DNA from: an uncultured Acidimicrobiales bacterium
GTDB taxonomy: Bacteria; Actinomycetota; Acidimicrobiia; Acidimicrobiales; SZUA-35
Length of the DNA stretch: 46,578 bases
NCBI GenBank assembly: GCA_937976305.1
Contig: CALJSB010000063.1
Coordinates: 1 to 46,578 of the forward strand
Reading direction: 5' to 3'
Position 1 is the stretch's first letter; each line of letters opens with the position of its first letter. Positions 1 through 7,310 of the stretch are shown piece after piece. The notes under the pieces were generated by a model. That model did no database searches, was not told the origin of the DNA, and saw nothing but the letters and a program-made list of their open reading frames with translations. Both the position numbers and the translations under genes were made by a program.

Positions 1-1
1 G

Positions 2-1060
2 GCGACAAGCGAGCTCGATCTGCCCGCACTCCGAGCCGAGCAGGCCGAACGCCGAGCGGCGGGATCAACCAAACAACTCGGCGTTGGGTTCTCGGTATTT
101 GTCGATCGCACAGCGGGTGTTCCTGGCTCTGAGTACGGGTCACTTCAGCTCAAGGCCGACGGGACCTTCCGGGTGTTGACCGGCTCGTCGCCCTACGGAC
201 AGGGCCACTACACAACCTGGGCCCAGCTCGTGTCGGAACGCACGGGGGCACCGATCGAATCGATCGAAGTGACGCACGGCGACACCGACGTGGTCCCTCG
301 GGGCGGCATCACAGGAGGCTCCCGATCAGCGCAGAAGGCGGGCTCGGCCGTGGCGATTGCGAGCGACACGCTCGTTGCCGAGGCCAAGGCCACAGCCGCT
401 GATCTTCTCGAGGCAGCAGCGAGCGACGTTGTGCTCGACGTTGCCACCGGTGCGTTCCACGTTGCCGGTGCACCTGGCGCGGCCACGGTTGGCTGGACCG
501 AAGTCGCCGTTGCCTTTGCCGAGGCAACACCCGAGCGCGACTACTCCGAGTTCGACGTCGTGCACGCATGCGAGACCGACTACGACACCGACTCACACTC
601 GGTTCCCTATGGCGCATACGGCGCCGTTGTCGAAGTCGACACCGAGACGGGCCACGTCCGGCTCGATCGCATCGTCACTGTCGATGACGCAGGCACGATC
701 ATCAACCCGCTCATCGTGATGGGCCAGATCCACGGCGGTATCGGCCAAGCCATCGGCCAGGCCATGTGGGAAGAGTTCGTCTACGACGACGCTGGCAACC
801 CGCTGACGTCCACCTTCATGGACTACGGCATTCCCGCCGCCACCGAGATGCCGTTCTTTGACGCCCATGTCACCGAGACCCCTTCGCCCAACAACATCCT
901 CGGGGCGAAGGGCATCGGCGAATCGGGAACGATCGGTGCGGTGCCCGCCGTGCAGAACGCAGCCATCGACGCTGTCGCCCACCTTGGTGTTCGCCACATC
1001 GACCTGCCTGTCACACCCCAACGGGTGTGGGAAGCCATCAACTCGGCAAGCGCCAGCTAG
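2..1060 (+). CDS. Molybdenum hydroxylase large subunit (xanthine dehydrogenase/CO dehydrogenase family), 5'-truncated by window edge
   Basis: This is the C-terminal ~350 residues of a molybdopterin-binding large subunit of the xanthine oxidase/aerobic CO dehydrogenase superfamily. The frame is open from base 2 with no start, so the gene begins upstream of the window. What I see: the GSSPYGQGHYTTWAQ block, GGITGGSRSAQKAGSAV, the YGAYGAVVEVDTETG block and the late GAKGIGESGTIGAVPAVQNA motif. In this family the Glu of GIGESG is the catalytic base next to the Mo centre. Such subunits work with FAD and [2Fe-2S] subunits, which would lie upstream. The substrate cannot be told from this part; the CO-oxidising active-site loop is outside the window. 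It ends 4 nt before the convergent Rieske oxygenase. Family confidence is high, substrate unknown. Confidence 0.92.
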   Translation, partial: ATSELDLPALRAEQAERRAAGSTKQLGVGFSVFVDRTAGVPGSEYGSLQLKADGTFRVLTGSSPYGQGHYTTWAQLVSERTGAPIESIEVTHGDTDVVPRGGITGGSRSAQKAGSAVAIASDTLVAEAKATAADLLEAAASDVVLDVATGAFHVAGAPGAATVGWTEVAVAFAEATPERDYSEFDVVHACETDYDTDSHSVPYGAYGAVVEVDTETGHVRLDRIVTVDDAGTIINPLIVMGQIHGGIGQAIGQAMWEEFVYDDAGNPLTSTFMDYGIPAATEMPFFDAHVTETPSPNNILGAKGIGESGTIGAVPAVQNAAIDAVAHLGVRHIDLPVTPQRVWEAINSASAS

Positions 1061-1064
1061 CTCG

Positions 1065-2054
1065 TCAGCCCGCCGCGGCCGCGACGGCCAGATCGGCGAG
1101 CACTCGGCGCAGTTCGACGGTGATCCGATCCGCCTTCGTGTGGCTCTCGTGGCCGGGGGTCAACGGGACGCCCTTCGTGCGGAGCGTCTCGAGCAGATCA
1201 CGGTCTTCCTTGCCGACTGCTTGTTGAAACTCGATCGTGGATGGGCCGAGGCTGGGATCGCGTTTGAGCGACTCGGCCAGCTGGATCACAAACACCCGCG
1301 TGGTGTCACGATCGACAGGTTGATGAAAGAACAGCAGCAGGATCGTGTCGTCGGCGTAGCCGAGACGCAGCGAAACGTGATGAGGAGCGAAACACGCGAA
1401 GTCCATCGTGCGAGTTTCGATCCGTCCGGAACCGTCGAGCACTTGGGCTGAGTGTTCATGGTGGGCCGAGAAGGTCCATCCGTCGCGAGCAAGGTCGTAG
1501 TCGTGCACCACACGATCGTTGGCGTCACCAATCGTTGCGGTGTGGGTGAACGGAAAGTGGCCGACATCGAGAAAGTTGTCGGTCATCTGCGCTGCGCCTG
1601 CGTTCCATGCTTGCGGTGGCAGCCGGACCAGGCCGAACACCTCGTCGCCCCACTGAGGGATCTCGGGCAGCGGGGCGATTGGCGACTCGAGCGCCACCCA
1701 GATCAGGCCGTACCGCTCCTCGACCAATGCACCCGCGAGATGTGCCGATGGTGGCACGGTGCCTTCCGTTCCGATGGCCGGGATCTCGACACAGGTGCCG
1801 TCACCCTCGAAGCACCACCCGTGATAGGCGCAGCGAAGAACGTCGCCTTCGACGGTGCCTTGCGTGAGGGGTGCCAGGCGGTGGGGGCACTGATCGGGCA
1901 CGAGGCTCCAACCGGATGCCGAACGCCACAATGCGAAGTGCTCGCCGACGAGCTGCACCGAGTGCGGGCCGACGCCTTCGAATTCGGCGACTTCGCCGAC
2001 GGGATGCCAGCAACGACGCAAGGCAGGATGCTCGTTGTCGAACCACTCACTCAT
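1065..2054 (-). CDS. Rieske [2Fe-2S] aromatic-ring/demethylase oxygenase, alpha-subunit type
   Basis: 329 residues, the usual size of single-component-type Rieske non-haem iron oxygenases such as the VanA group. The N-terminal Rieske domain has Cys56-Pro-His58 and Cys75-x-x-His78 (CPHR...CAYHGW), which ligate the [2Fe-2S] cluster. The catalytic domain shows the DNFLDVGHFPFTH motif with His166 and His171 as mononuclear iron ligands. Asp284 in the GKEDRDLLE segment is the likely third ligand. Enzymes of this type hydroxylate or O/N-demethylate aromatic or heterocyclic substrates using electrons from a separate reductase; no reductase or ferredoxin gene is adjacent. Tail-to-tail arrangement with the molybdenum hydroxylase may only reflect a catabolic neighbourhood. 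Start ATG at 2054; substrate not predictable. Confidence 0.88.
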   Translation of the reverse strand: MSEWFDNEHPALRRCWHPVGEVAEFEGVGPHSVQLVGEHFALWRSASGWSLVPDQCPHRLAPLTQGTVEGDVLRCAYHGWCFEGDGTCVEIPAIGTEGTVPPSAHLAGALVEERYGLIWVALESPIAPLPEIPQWGDEVFGLVRLPPQAWNAGAAQMTDNFLDVGHFPFTHTATIGDANDRVVHDYDLARDGWTFSAHHEHSAQVLDGSGRIETRTMDFACFAPHHVSLRLGYADDTILLLFFHQPVDRDTTRVFVIQLAESLKRDPSLGPSTIEFQQAVGKEDRDLLETLRTKGVPLTPGHESHTKADRITVELRRVLADLAVAAAAG

Positions 2055-2436
2055 GGGCCAGCTCGCTCATGGCACCAGTCTGGCGTGACCACGCACGATT
2101 GCCAGCGGTCTCGGCGCCCGTAATTCACGTGACGAGTCGAACAGGTCGGGTTACGTTCTCCGCTCCTCGATCATCAAGCAGCCGCTCACGGGTCTTCCCA
2201 CGGCGGTCCTGAGTCGGTGATCGGCGGAATGGCATCCCATGAGGTTCGAATCCTCACCAGCGGCGAGACCGGCGGCCCCTCGGCACGTTGTTGTTTGGTC
2301 TTGCGCGACACACCACCTCTCCGGAGTGCGGCTGTCGCCCGCCGAAGCGACAACGCCGGTCTCTCCGCTTTGCCATCCCACAAACGAAACAACACCCACG
2401 ACAACGCCCCGCCACGACAACGGAAGGAGCACACCC
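2055..2436. other. Non-coding upstream region of the slipin gene with a tRNA T-arm-like hairpin
   Basis: About 380 bases with no convincing gene. An open frame runs in from 2239 ahead of the slipin gene, but it has no ribosome binding site and no family similarity. Positions 2240-2256 read TGAGG-TTCGAAT-CCTCA, a perfect tRNA T-stem-loop, followed by CCAGCGGC, which can partly pair with GCCGCT at 2181-2186. I cannot build an anticodon arm between them, so I do not call a tRNA. It could be a decayed tRNA 3' half, an attachment-site relic or chance. The slipin promoter should lie here. Confidence 0.4.
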
Positions 2437-3177
2437 ATGATGAACCATCGAAAGACCCACACCTACACCAACACCCGGCTCACTCACTCGACCCCTCGAC
2501 GCATCGTCGTAGACGAACTCGAGGCCGTCGTGCTCATTCGGCGCGGCGCCATCGAGCGCGTGCTCCCAACCGGCGTCCATCGTTTGCGACCCCGCATCGA
2601 CCGGATCCTTCGATTTCCTCGACAAGAGCAAATCCTGCTCATCAGGGGCCAGGAGACACTGACCGGCGACGGAGCCACCGTCCGGGCGACCGTGGCAGCG
2701 ACGTATCGGATCGACGATGCGCTGCTCGTCGCTCGGGTGGGACCGTTTGTCGAAACGATCCACCTCCGGGTGCAGCTGGCCTTGCGCAACGTGTTGGCTG
2801 AGTACGAACTCGAACAACTCCTCGCCGAGCGGGCCGAACTCGACACTCGCGTCGCCGAGAAGGCAATCGAGGCGGTGGGAACCGACCTGGGAATCTCGAT
2901 CACGGGCGTTGCGATTCGCGACCTGATCGTTCCTGGTCCGTTGCGCGCTGCGGTTGCCGAAGTTGTCGCTGCCCGGCTCGCCGGACAGGCAACACTCGAG
3001 CGGGCACGGGGCGAAACTGCTGCCTTGCGGTCCATGGCCAATGCGGCCCGGATGGCGCAGGACAATCCGGCATTGCTGCAGATCCGAATGCTGCAGGCGG
3101 CGGAGCAGGGGAACCACACCTTTGTGTTTGGCTCTGACCTGCGGGGTTCCGTCGCCCCAGCGCCGACGAACCAATGA
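2437..3177 (+). CDS. Slipin / stomatin-like SPFH (band 7) domain protein
   Basis: 246 residues from ATG 2437, chosen because GGAAGGAG at 2421-2428 sits at a normal distance and upstream frame sequence looks non-coding. The band-7/SPFH domain covers about residues 24-200. It has the ERVLPTGVHRLRP segment, the LRNVLAEYELEQLLAER helix and GISITGVAIRDL, the standard slipin order. Slipins scaffold membrane microdomains and usually pair with a NfeD-type partner. Here there is no N-terminal membrane helix: the first 22 residues are polar and His/Thr/Arg-rich, so membrane attachment would have to be peripheral or through a partner. No nfeD gene is next to it. A strong hairpin follows 11 nt after the stop. 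Family call confident; role in the cell inferred. Confidence 0.85.
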   Translation: MMNHRKTHTYTNTRLTHSTPRRIVVDELEAVVLIRRGAIERVLPTGVHRLRPRIDRILRFPRQEQILLIRGQETLTGDGATVRATVAATYRIDDALLVARVGPFVETIHLRVQLALRNVLAEYELEQLLAERAELDTRVAEKAIEAVGTDLGISITGVAIRDLIVPGPLRAAVAEVVAARLAGQATLERARGETAALRSMANAARMAQDNPALLQIRMLQAAEQGNHTFVFGSDLRGSVAPAPTNQ

Positions 3178-3188
3178 GCAGCCGAAGC

Positions 3189-3215
3189 GGCCGCACGGGA
3201 TACACCCGTGCGGCC
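3189..3215 (+). terminator. Strong hairpin after the slipin gene
   Basis: GGCCGCACGGG (3189-3199), 5-nt loop, CCCGTGCGGCC (3205-3215): a perfect 11-bp GC-rich stem 11 nt after the slipin stop. There is no clear T-tract, as is common for terminators in high-G+C actinobacteria. Confidence 0.7.
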
Positions 3216-3220
3216 GTGTC

Positions 3221-3284
3221 GCGCTGTGACGTGGGCGCAACCGTCTTGCGCTGTGACGTGGGCGCAACCGTCTTGCGCTGTGAC
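3221..3284. repeat. 27-bp tandem repeat, about 2.4 copies
   Basis: Unit beginning GCGCTGTGACGTGGGCGCAA: two identical 27-bp copies at 3221-3247 and 3248-3274, then a partial copy 3275-3284. It lies between the slipin terminator and the 3' end of trmL (stop at 3285). The copies are identical, which suggests recent slippage. Confidence 0.9.
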
Positions 3285-3821
3285 CTAGAGATCGAACGGC
3301 AACGAACCTGGCGTCTCACTCGTGAGCCCGCGCGCAAGCTCGGAGGCGGCTCCGCCGAATCCCGCCTGGCGCCATGCCTCATAGACAACGACCGCCACGG
3401 CGTTGGCCACGTTGAGACTGCGATTGTTCGGGGCCATCGGAATCGTGAGGATGTGATCGTCGCCAAAGCGAGCGAGATCGGATGGCGACAGGCCGTGTCG
3501 CTCAGCGCCGAACACCAGCGCGTCGTCTGGTCCGAAGCTCACATCGACATAGCGACAGCTCCCGCCGGACGAGAACGCATACCACTCCCCCGCCACGATC
3601 GAGCCAAGCGCATCGAGCGAGTCGTGCACCTTCACGGATGCGAACTCGTGGTAGTCGAGCCCTGCTCTGCGCAAGAGACGATCGTCGAGATCAAACCCGA
3701 GCGGTTCGACGAGGTGCAGGTCGACGCCCGTGTTAGCGCACAGGCGAATGATGTTCCCCGTGTTGGGAGCGATCTCTGGAGCAACCAGAACGACATGCAC
3801 AGCCGTCAGTGTGGAGTTCAA
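3285..3821 (-). CDS. trmL: tRNA (cytidine/uridine-2'-O-)-methyltransferase TrmL (SPOUT family)
   Basis: 178 residues, close to the ~155-residue TrmL/YibK family with a short C-terminal extension. It methylates the ribose 2'-O of the wobble nucleotide of tRNA-Leu isoacceptors using S-adenosylmethionine. The SPOUT signatures are in order: APEIAPNTGNIIRLCANTG near the N-terminus, LVFGAERHGL in the middle, and IPMAPNNRSLNVANAVAVVV with YEAWRQ near the C-terminus; together these form the trefoil-knot cofactor site. ATG 3821 gives a 10-residue leader before the first beta-strand. A GTG seven codons in is an alternative start that would fit the family better. The gene is divergent from arfB, 71 nt away, so two translation-related genes share one control region. 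Confidence 0.92.
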   Translation of the reverse strand: MNSTLTAVHVVLVAPEIAPNTGNIIRLCANTGVDLHLVEPLGFDLDDRLLRRAGLDYHEFASVKVHDSLDALGSIVAGEWYAFSSGGSCRYVDVSFGPDDALVFGAERHGLSPSDLARFGDDHILTIPMAPNNRSLNVANAVAVVVYEAWRQAGFGGAASELARGLTSETPGSLPFDL

Positions 3822-3892
3822 ACGAGCTATTGCGGTGTCGCTGTCCCGGCTTGCTCACCAGCATGTGCGAGGCTCGGGCCGAGGTCGTACTG

Positions 3893-4300
3893 ATGGCACT
3901 GACAGTCAACGCATCACTTTCGATCCCGGACACCGAGCTCGATTGGGCGTTCAGTCGCTCCGGGGGTCCCGGGGGTCAACACGCCAACAAGTCGAACACG
4001 CGGGTCGAGCTGACCTGGGAAATCGCTACCTCAGAAGTGTTGACCGCCGCTCAACGCCGCCGGTTGACCGATGCGTTCGGCATGGAACTCAGGGTTGTTG
4101 CCGACGACGAGCGATCTCAAGCGCGCAATCGCAGCCTCGCCGCTGAACGACTTGCCGCTCGAGTGGCCGAGGCCCTCAAACCGGTCAAATCCCGGCGACC
4201 CACCAGACCAACTCGCGGGTCCAAGCGGCGACGGGTCGAAGCCAAGCGCCGGAACTCTCAGACAAAGCAGCTTCGGCGAAAACCGAGCCGGGACGACTGA
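3893..4300 (+). CDS. arfB: Alternative ribosome-rescue factor ArfB (YaeJ-like peptidyl-tRNA hydrolase)
   Basis: 135 residues from ATG 3893. It has the release-factor GGQ catalytic loop (SGGPGGQHANKSNTRVEL, Gly27-Gly28-Gln29) but no codon-recognition domain. The C-terminus, about residues 95-135, is strongly basic (runs of K/R). In ArfB such a tail enters the empty mRNA channel of stalled ribosomes, so that the GGQ loop can hydrolyse peptidyl-tRNA. Length and domain order match the family. The frame is open further upstream to 3809, but that stretch overlaps the divergent trmL start and lacks family similarity. Confidence 0.92.
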   Translation: MALTVNASLSIPDTELDWAFSRSGGPGGQHANKSNTRVELTWEIATSEVLTAAQRRRLTDAFGMELRVVADDERSQARNRSLAAERLAARVAEALKPVKSRRPTRPTRGSKRRRVEAKRRNSQTKQLRRKPSRDD

Positions 4301-4434
4301 CACAAGCCTCGCACTGAAACAATCTGGCGAGACGCCTCGACCACCATCCGCGTTCGTGCCACAATCATGCGAGAAGCCAGCGAGCGTGACGCATGGAGTC
4401 GTCGAGCCCGGGGCACATACCTACGGAGGGAAAC

Positions 4435-6027
4435 GTGGCAGACCAAGAGACAGCTGAACGCGCGGCGCGACATAGCGACGGCGAAAGCGACCCAGGCAAG
4501 TACGAAAGTGCCATGGACGCCGTCGTCGACAAGATGACTGATGTGCTCGGCGATGCCCTCGGCATGGAGAGCGAACCCTTCGAACAGCCGGGTTATGGCT
4601 ACGAGGACGACGCCGACTACGGCGACGGCATGCTCGACGACGACCTCTACGGCGAGGTCGAGGCACCACCCGAACAGACCGACAGCCCTACGGACTACGA
4701 CAAGACCGAGGGCCATGACACGGGCCCCGAGAACTATGACAACGACGGCACGGACGAGAACCCAGATGCCATGACCTCGACGCTCGGTTCGCGGCTTGGC
4801 TCCTCTCCCGACACTGACGGTGCGGACTACGACGCCAAGCCAGCGTCTGAGGACCACGAAGATCCCGCCGCTGACCCGTACGCCGAGACCGACTACGACG
4901 ACTCGCCTGCTGACCCGTACGCCAAGGCCGACCCATACGGCAAGGACAACAACGAGGACGCATCCGCCGATCCCTACGCCAAGGAGGCCGACCCCTACGC
5001 CAACGAGGGAGAGGGCGAACCGACCACCTACACCAACGAGGCGGACACCGAGGCGTACGAAAGGGCCGAACCGTACGAGAAGTCCGACGCGTACGAAGAC
5101 AGCCCGCAAGCCGACGACGACACGCCGGACGACTACCGGTCCGACACGGAAGCTCGCGCCGACGACGACAGGCCGGACGACTACCGGTCCGGCACCGACG
5201 CTCGCGCCGAAGACAGCAGCACCTACGACTCCGCATTGCCCGCCGACGAGTACCCACCCGCCGGGAAGACCGACGACTACCTGGAGGCAGAGACGTACGA
5301 AGGCGCCTCCGTAGCAGACGGTTACGAACATCTTGCCGACGTAGCCGACGAACAGCGCTACATCGCCGACGCGCCGACACCCGATGAGCGCTACATCGCC
5401 GACAAACCCGAAGCTGACACCCAGCAGGCCAACTACGACCCCTACGCCGAAGAAGTCGAGACCATCGATCCCATCGAGTCAGAAACCACCACCTACGGGT
5501 ACGAAGACAAAGACGACTACGGCGACGACGACCTCGACACCGCCCACGAAAGGACCGAGGACTACAAGGCCGACGAACACCAAGGGACCGAGAGCTACGA
5601 GAACGATCCCACAGCCGGCGACTACAAGGCCGACGACTACAAGGCCGAGGCCGATGGCTACAGGGCCGACGATTACGAGGCGCCCGAGACCTACGAGCAA
5701 GAAGCACCTACGGCCGATGCCGCCTATGGCAAAGGAAGTCACGAGCAATCGGTCGACGAAGCCGCTACTTCCAGCGACTACGGCAACGGCTACGAAGCAC
5801 CTGCCCGCGAAGACGCTGCCTACGAGACGCCGGTCGAGGAAAGCTACGCAGCACCGACCCACGAAGAAGACGGCTACGAACAGCCGGCGTACGAAGAGGC
5901 ACCCGTCGAGCCGACCCACGAGGAACCGACCTACGAAGAGCCTGCATACGAAGAACCCACCGCTGATATGGACGGCGGCATGGCCGATGGCATGGACGGC
6001 TCCGACGACATGATGATCGACGGCTGA
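4435..6027 (+). CDS. Large acidic, tyrosine-rich, low-complexity disordered protein
   Basis: 530 residues from GTG 4435, preceded by GGAGGG (4425-4430). I recognise no family. Apart from an N-terminal segment (residues ~22-46, KYESAMDAVVDKMTDVLGDALG) that could form an amphipathic helix, the protein is almost wholly Asp, Glu, Ala, Thr, Pro and Tyr. I count 48 tyrosines, one Phe and no Cys or Trp. Short motifs recur: ADPYAK/ADPYAN; DDYRSGTDARA and DDYRSDTEARA; RYIAD twice; YKADDYKAEADGYRADDY; and PTYEEPAYEEPT near the end. The last ~20 residues switch to Met/Gly/Asp (MDGGMADGMDGSDDMM). There is no signal peptide or membrane helix, so it is probably cytoplasmic. Tyrosines spaced regularly in an acidic chain resemble sticker-and-spacer condensate proteins or a phosphotyrosine/metal-binding polymer; both are inference. 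Long open frames on the other strands here are composition artefacts. Confidence 0.85.
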   Translation: MADQETAERAARHSDGESDPGKYESAMDAVVDKMTDVLGDALGMESEPFEQPGYGYEDDADYGDGMLDDDLYGEVEAPPEQTDSPTDYDKTEGHDTGPENYDNDGTDENPDAMTSTLGSRLGSSPDTDGADYDAKPASEDHEDPAADPYAETDYDDSPADPYAKADPYGKDNNEDASADPYAKEADPYANEGEGEPTTYTNEADTEAYERAEPYEKSDAYEDSPQADDDTPDDYRSDTEARADDDRPDDYRSGTDARAEDSSTYDSALPADEYPPAGKTDDYLEAETYEGASVADGYEHLADVADEQRYIADAPTPDERYIADKPEADTQQANYDPYAEEVETIDPIESETTTYGYEDKDDYGDDDLDTAHERTEDYKADEHQGTESYENDPTAGDYKADDYKAEADGYRADDYEAPETYEQEAPTADAAYGKGSHEQSVDEAATSSDYGNGYEAPAREDAAYETPVEESYAAPTHEEDGYEQPAYEEAPVEPTHEEPTYEEPAYEEPTADMDGGMADGMDGSDDMMIDG

Positions 6028-6078
6028 GCTGTCAGCGGCGGCTTCTGACCGCCGACCCAGCACCACTACGGTGACCAG

Positions 6079-6798
6079 ATGAACATCGATCGAAACGGAC
6101 CGCTCGCCCTCGTTGGGAGCGGCGAGTTCCTGCCCGTGATGGCTCCGATCGATGCACAACTGATCGACTCGCGCCCAGCGCGCGTCGCCATCGTGCCGAC
6201 CGCCGCCGGCCTCGAGGGAGAAGGCAGTGTCAAACGCTGGCTCGATCTTGGCGTCGACCACTTCCGGTCCCTCGGTGCAGAGGTCGTTGCGGTACGGGCA
6301 CTCGACGACGAGTCGGCAAACAACGCAGACCATGTCGAGGCGATGACGGGTTGTGGCCTCATCTACTACTCGGGTGGAGACCCGAGCCATGCCATTTCGA
6401 CAATGCGCAACAGCACAACGTGGGATGCTGTCGTGGCTGCGTGGCGGACCGGCGCCGCGCTCGCGGGTTGTTCGGCCGGCGCAATGATGATGGGTTCGGT
6501 GTCGGCTTCGCCCCGCCGCTCGGATCTCGTCGATGGGCTCGGCTTGTTTGCCGACCTTTGCGTGCTGCCGCACTTCGATCGGCTCGACCAACGACCCGGA
6601 ATGACCGACTCGGTCCGGGAACGGCTCGACAGCGATGTCACGCTGCTCGGAATCGACGAAAACACCGCTGTGGTGGTGGAACCCTCAACCGGGATCGGGA
6701 CCGTTGCCGGCGATGGTCGCGCGTGGCTGATCGGCGCCGGCGAGCGCCAGAGCTTCGATGCCGGGCAATCCGTTGCCGTCGACTTTCAGGTTGCCTAA
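6079..6798 (+). CDS. Peptidase S51 / cyanophycinase-like class I glutamine amidotransferase-fold protein
   Basis: 239 residues from ATG 6079. It has the S51 (dipeptidase E/cyanophycinase) layout: N-terminal GPLALVGSGEF, then YYSGGDPSHAI, then the nucleophile elbow AGCSAGAMMM with Ser132. LPHFDRLDQR supplies the likely catalytic His165, and GIDENTAVVV follows (Glu194). Known members cleave alpha-aspartyl dipeptides or cyanophycin. No cyanophycin synthetase is in the window, so a specific substrate is not claimed. It begins 51 nt after the acidic Tyr/Asp-rich protein and may be co-transcribed with it. A protease with a preference for aspartyl bonds next to an Asp-rich protein is suggestive but unproven. 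Confidence 0.83.
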   Translation: MNIDRNGPLALVGSGEFLPVMAPIDAQLIDSRPARVAIVPTAAGLEGEGSVKRWLDLGVDHFRSLGAEVVAVRALDDESANNADHVEAMTGCGLIYYSGGDPSHAISTMRNSTTWDAVVAAWRTGAALAGCSAGAMMMGSVSASPRRSDLVDGLGLFADLCVLPHFDRLDQRPGMTDSVRERLDSDVTLLGIDENTAVVVEPSTGIGTVAGDGRAWLIGAGERQSFDAGQSVAVDFQVA

Positions 6799-6845
6799 AG
6801 ATTCACAACCTGTGTTGCTGCAAGGCGTAGCGAATCGCCTCGGCC

Positions 6846-7217
6846 CTAGCTGACCTTCTGCTTGTCGGACTCTTCCTCGTCAGCGTTGTCGACCGAGTCG
6901 ACATCGTCGTCACCATCTGAGTCTTTGTTGTCGGCATGAGACGCATCGTCGTCCTTTGCCTCGCCGGATTCGCTACCGAAGTCGGGCAGCACGTCTGGCT
7001 TGTTCTTCAGAACGCCAGTGGTGTCGGCCCACTGCCGAACTACCTGCGTGAGCTCCGACAGCTCATCGGTTGGCCCGAGCAGACGCATCTGTCCGTTGGC
7101 TCGACGGGTCTCGGAACGCTTCAAGAACTGATTCCGGCACCACAGCGCGCCGAGAACAATCGCCACGATCACAATGTTCGCAATGAGCAGCTTGGTGTTC
7201 ACAGCGGTCGCTCCCAC
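6846..7217 (-). CDS. Small single-pass membrane protein with a long acidic tail
   Basis: 123 residues, no family recognised. A hydrophobic segment at about residues 9-26 (LLIANIVIVAIVLGALW) is followed by KRSETRR. This fits an N-out/C-in membrane anchor by the positive-inside rule. Residues ~45-75 are mixed, and the C-terminal ~45 residues are almost all Asp/Glu/Ser/Lys (DDDASHADNKDSDGDDDVD) and should be disordered. It sits 93 nt downstream of the CAP-DUF4214 gene on the same strand and may be transcribed with it. Confidence 0.65.
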   Translation of the reverse strand: MGATAVNTKLLIANIVIVAIVLGALWCRNQFLKRSETRRANGQMRLLGPTDELSELTQVVRQWADTTGVLKNKPDVLPDFGSESGEAKDDDASHADNKDSDGDDDVDSVDNADEEESDKQKVS

Positions 7218-7310
7218 ATAACAGTCACGTGCATCTCATCGACACGCGATGGTCCGAACCTGAGAACGAATTCCCCAAAACGGGGCATCTTCCAGAAGGC
7301 AATGCTGGGT

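Noticed and set aside
2181..2264. A functional tRNA gene
   Set aside because: T-arm is perfect but no anticodon stem-loop, D-arm or CCA end can be built.
4258..6591. Long open frames (about 340-370 codons) on the minus strand across the acidic Tyr/Asp-rich gene
   Set aside because: They arise from the skewed codon composition (GAC, GAG, TAC, GCC) of the plus-strand gene; they have no ribosome binding sites, read as Val/Gly/Arg-rich runs and match no family.
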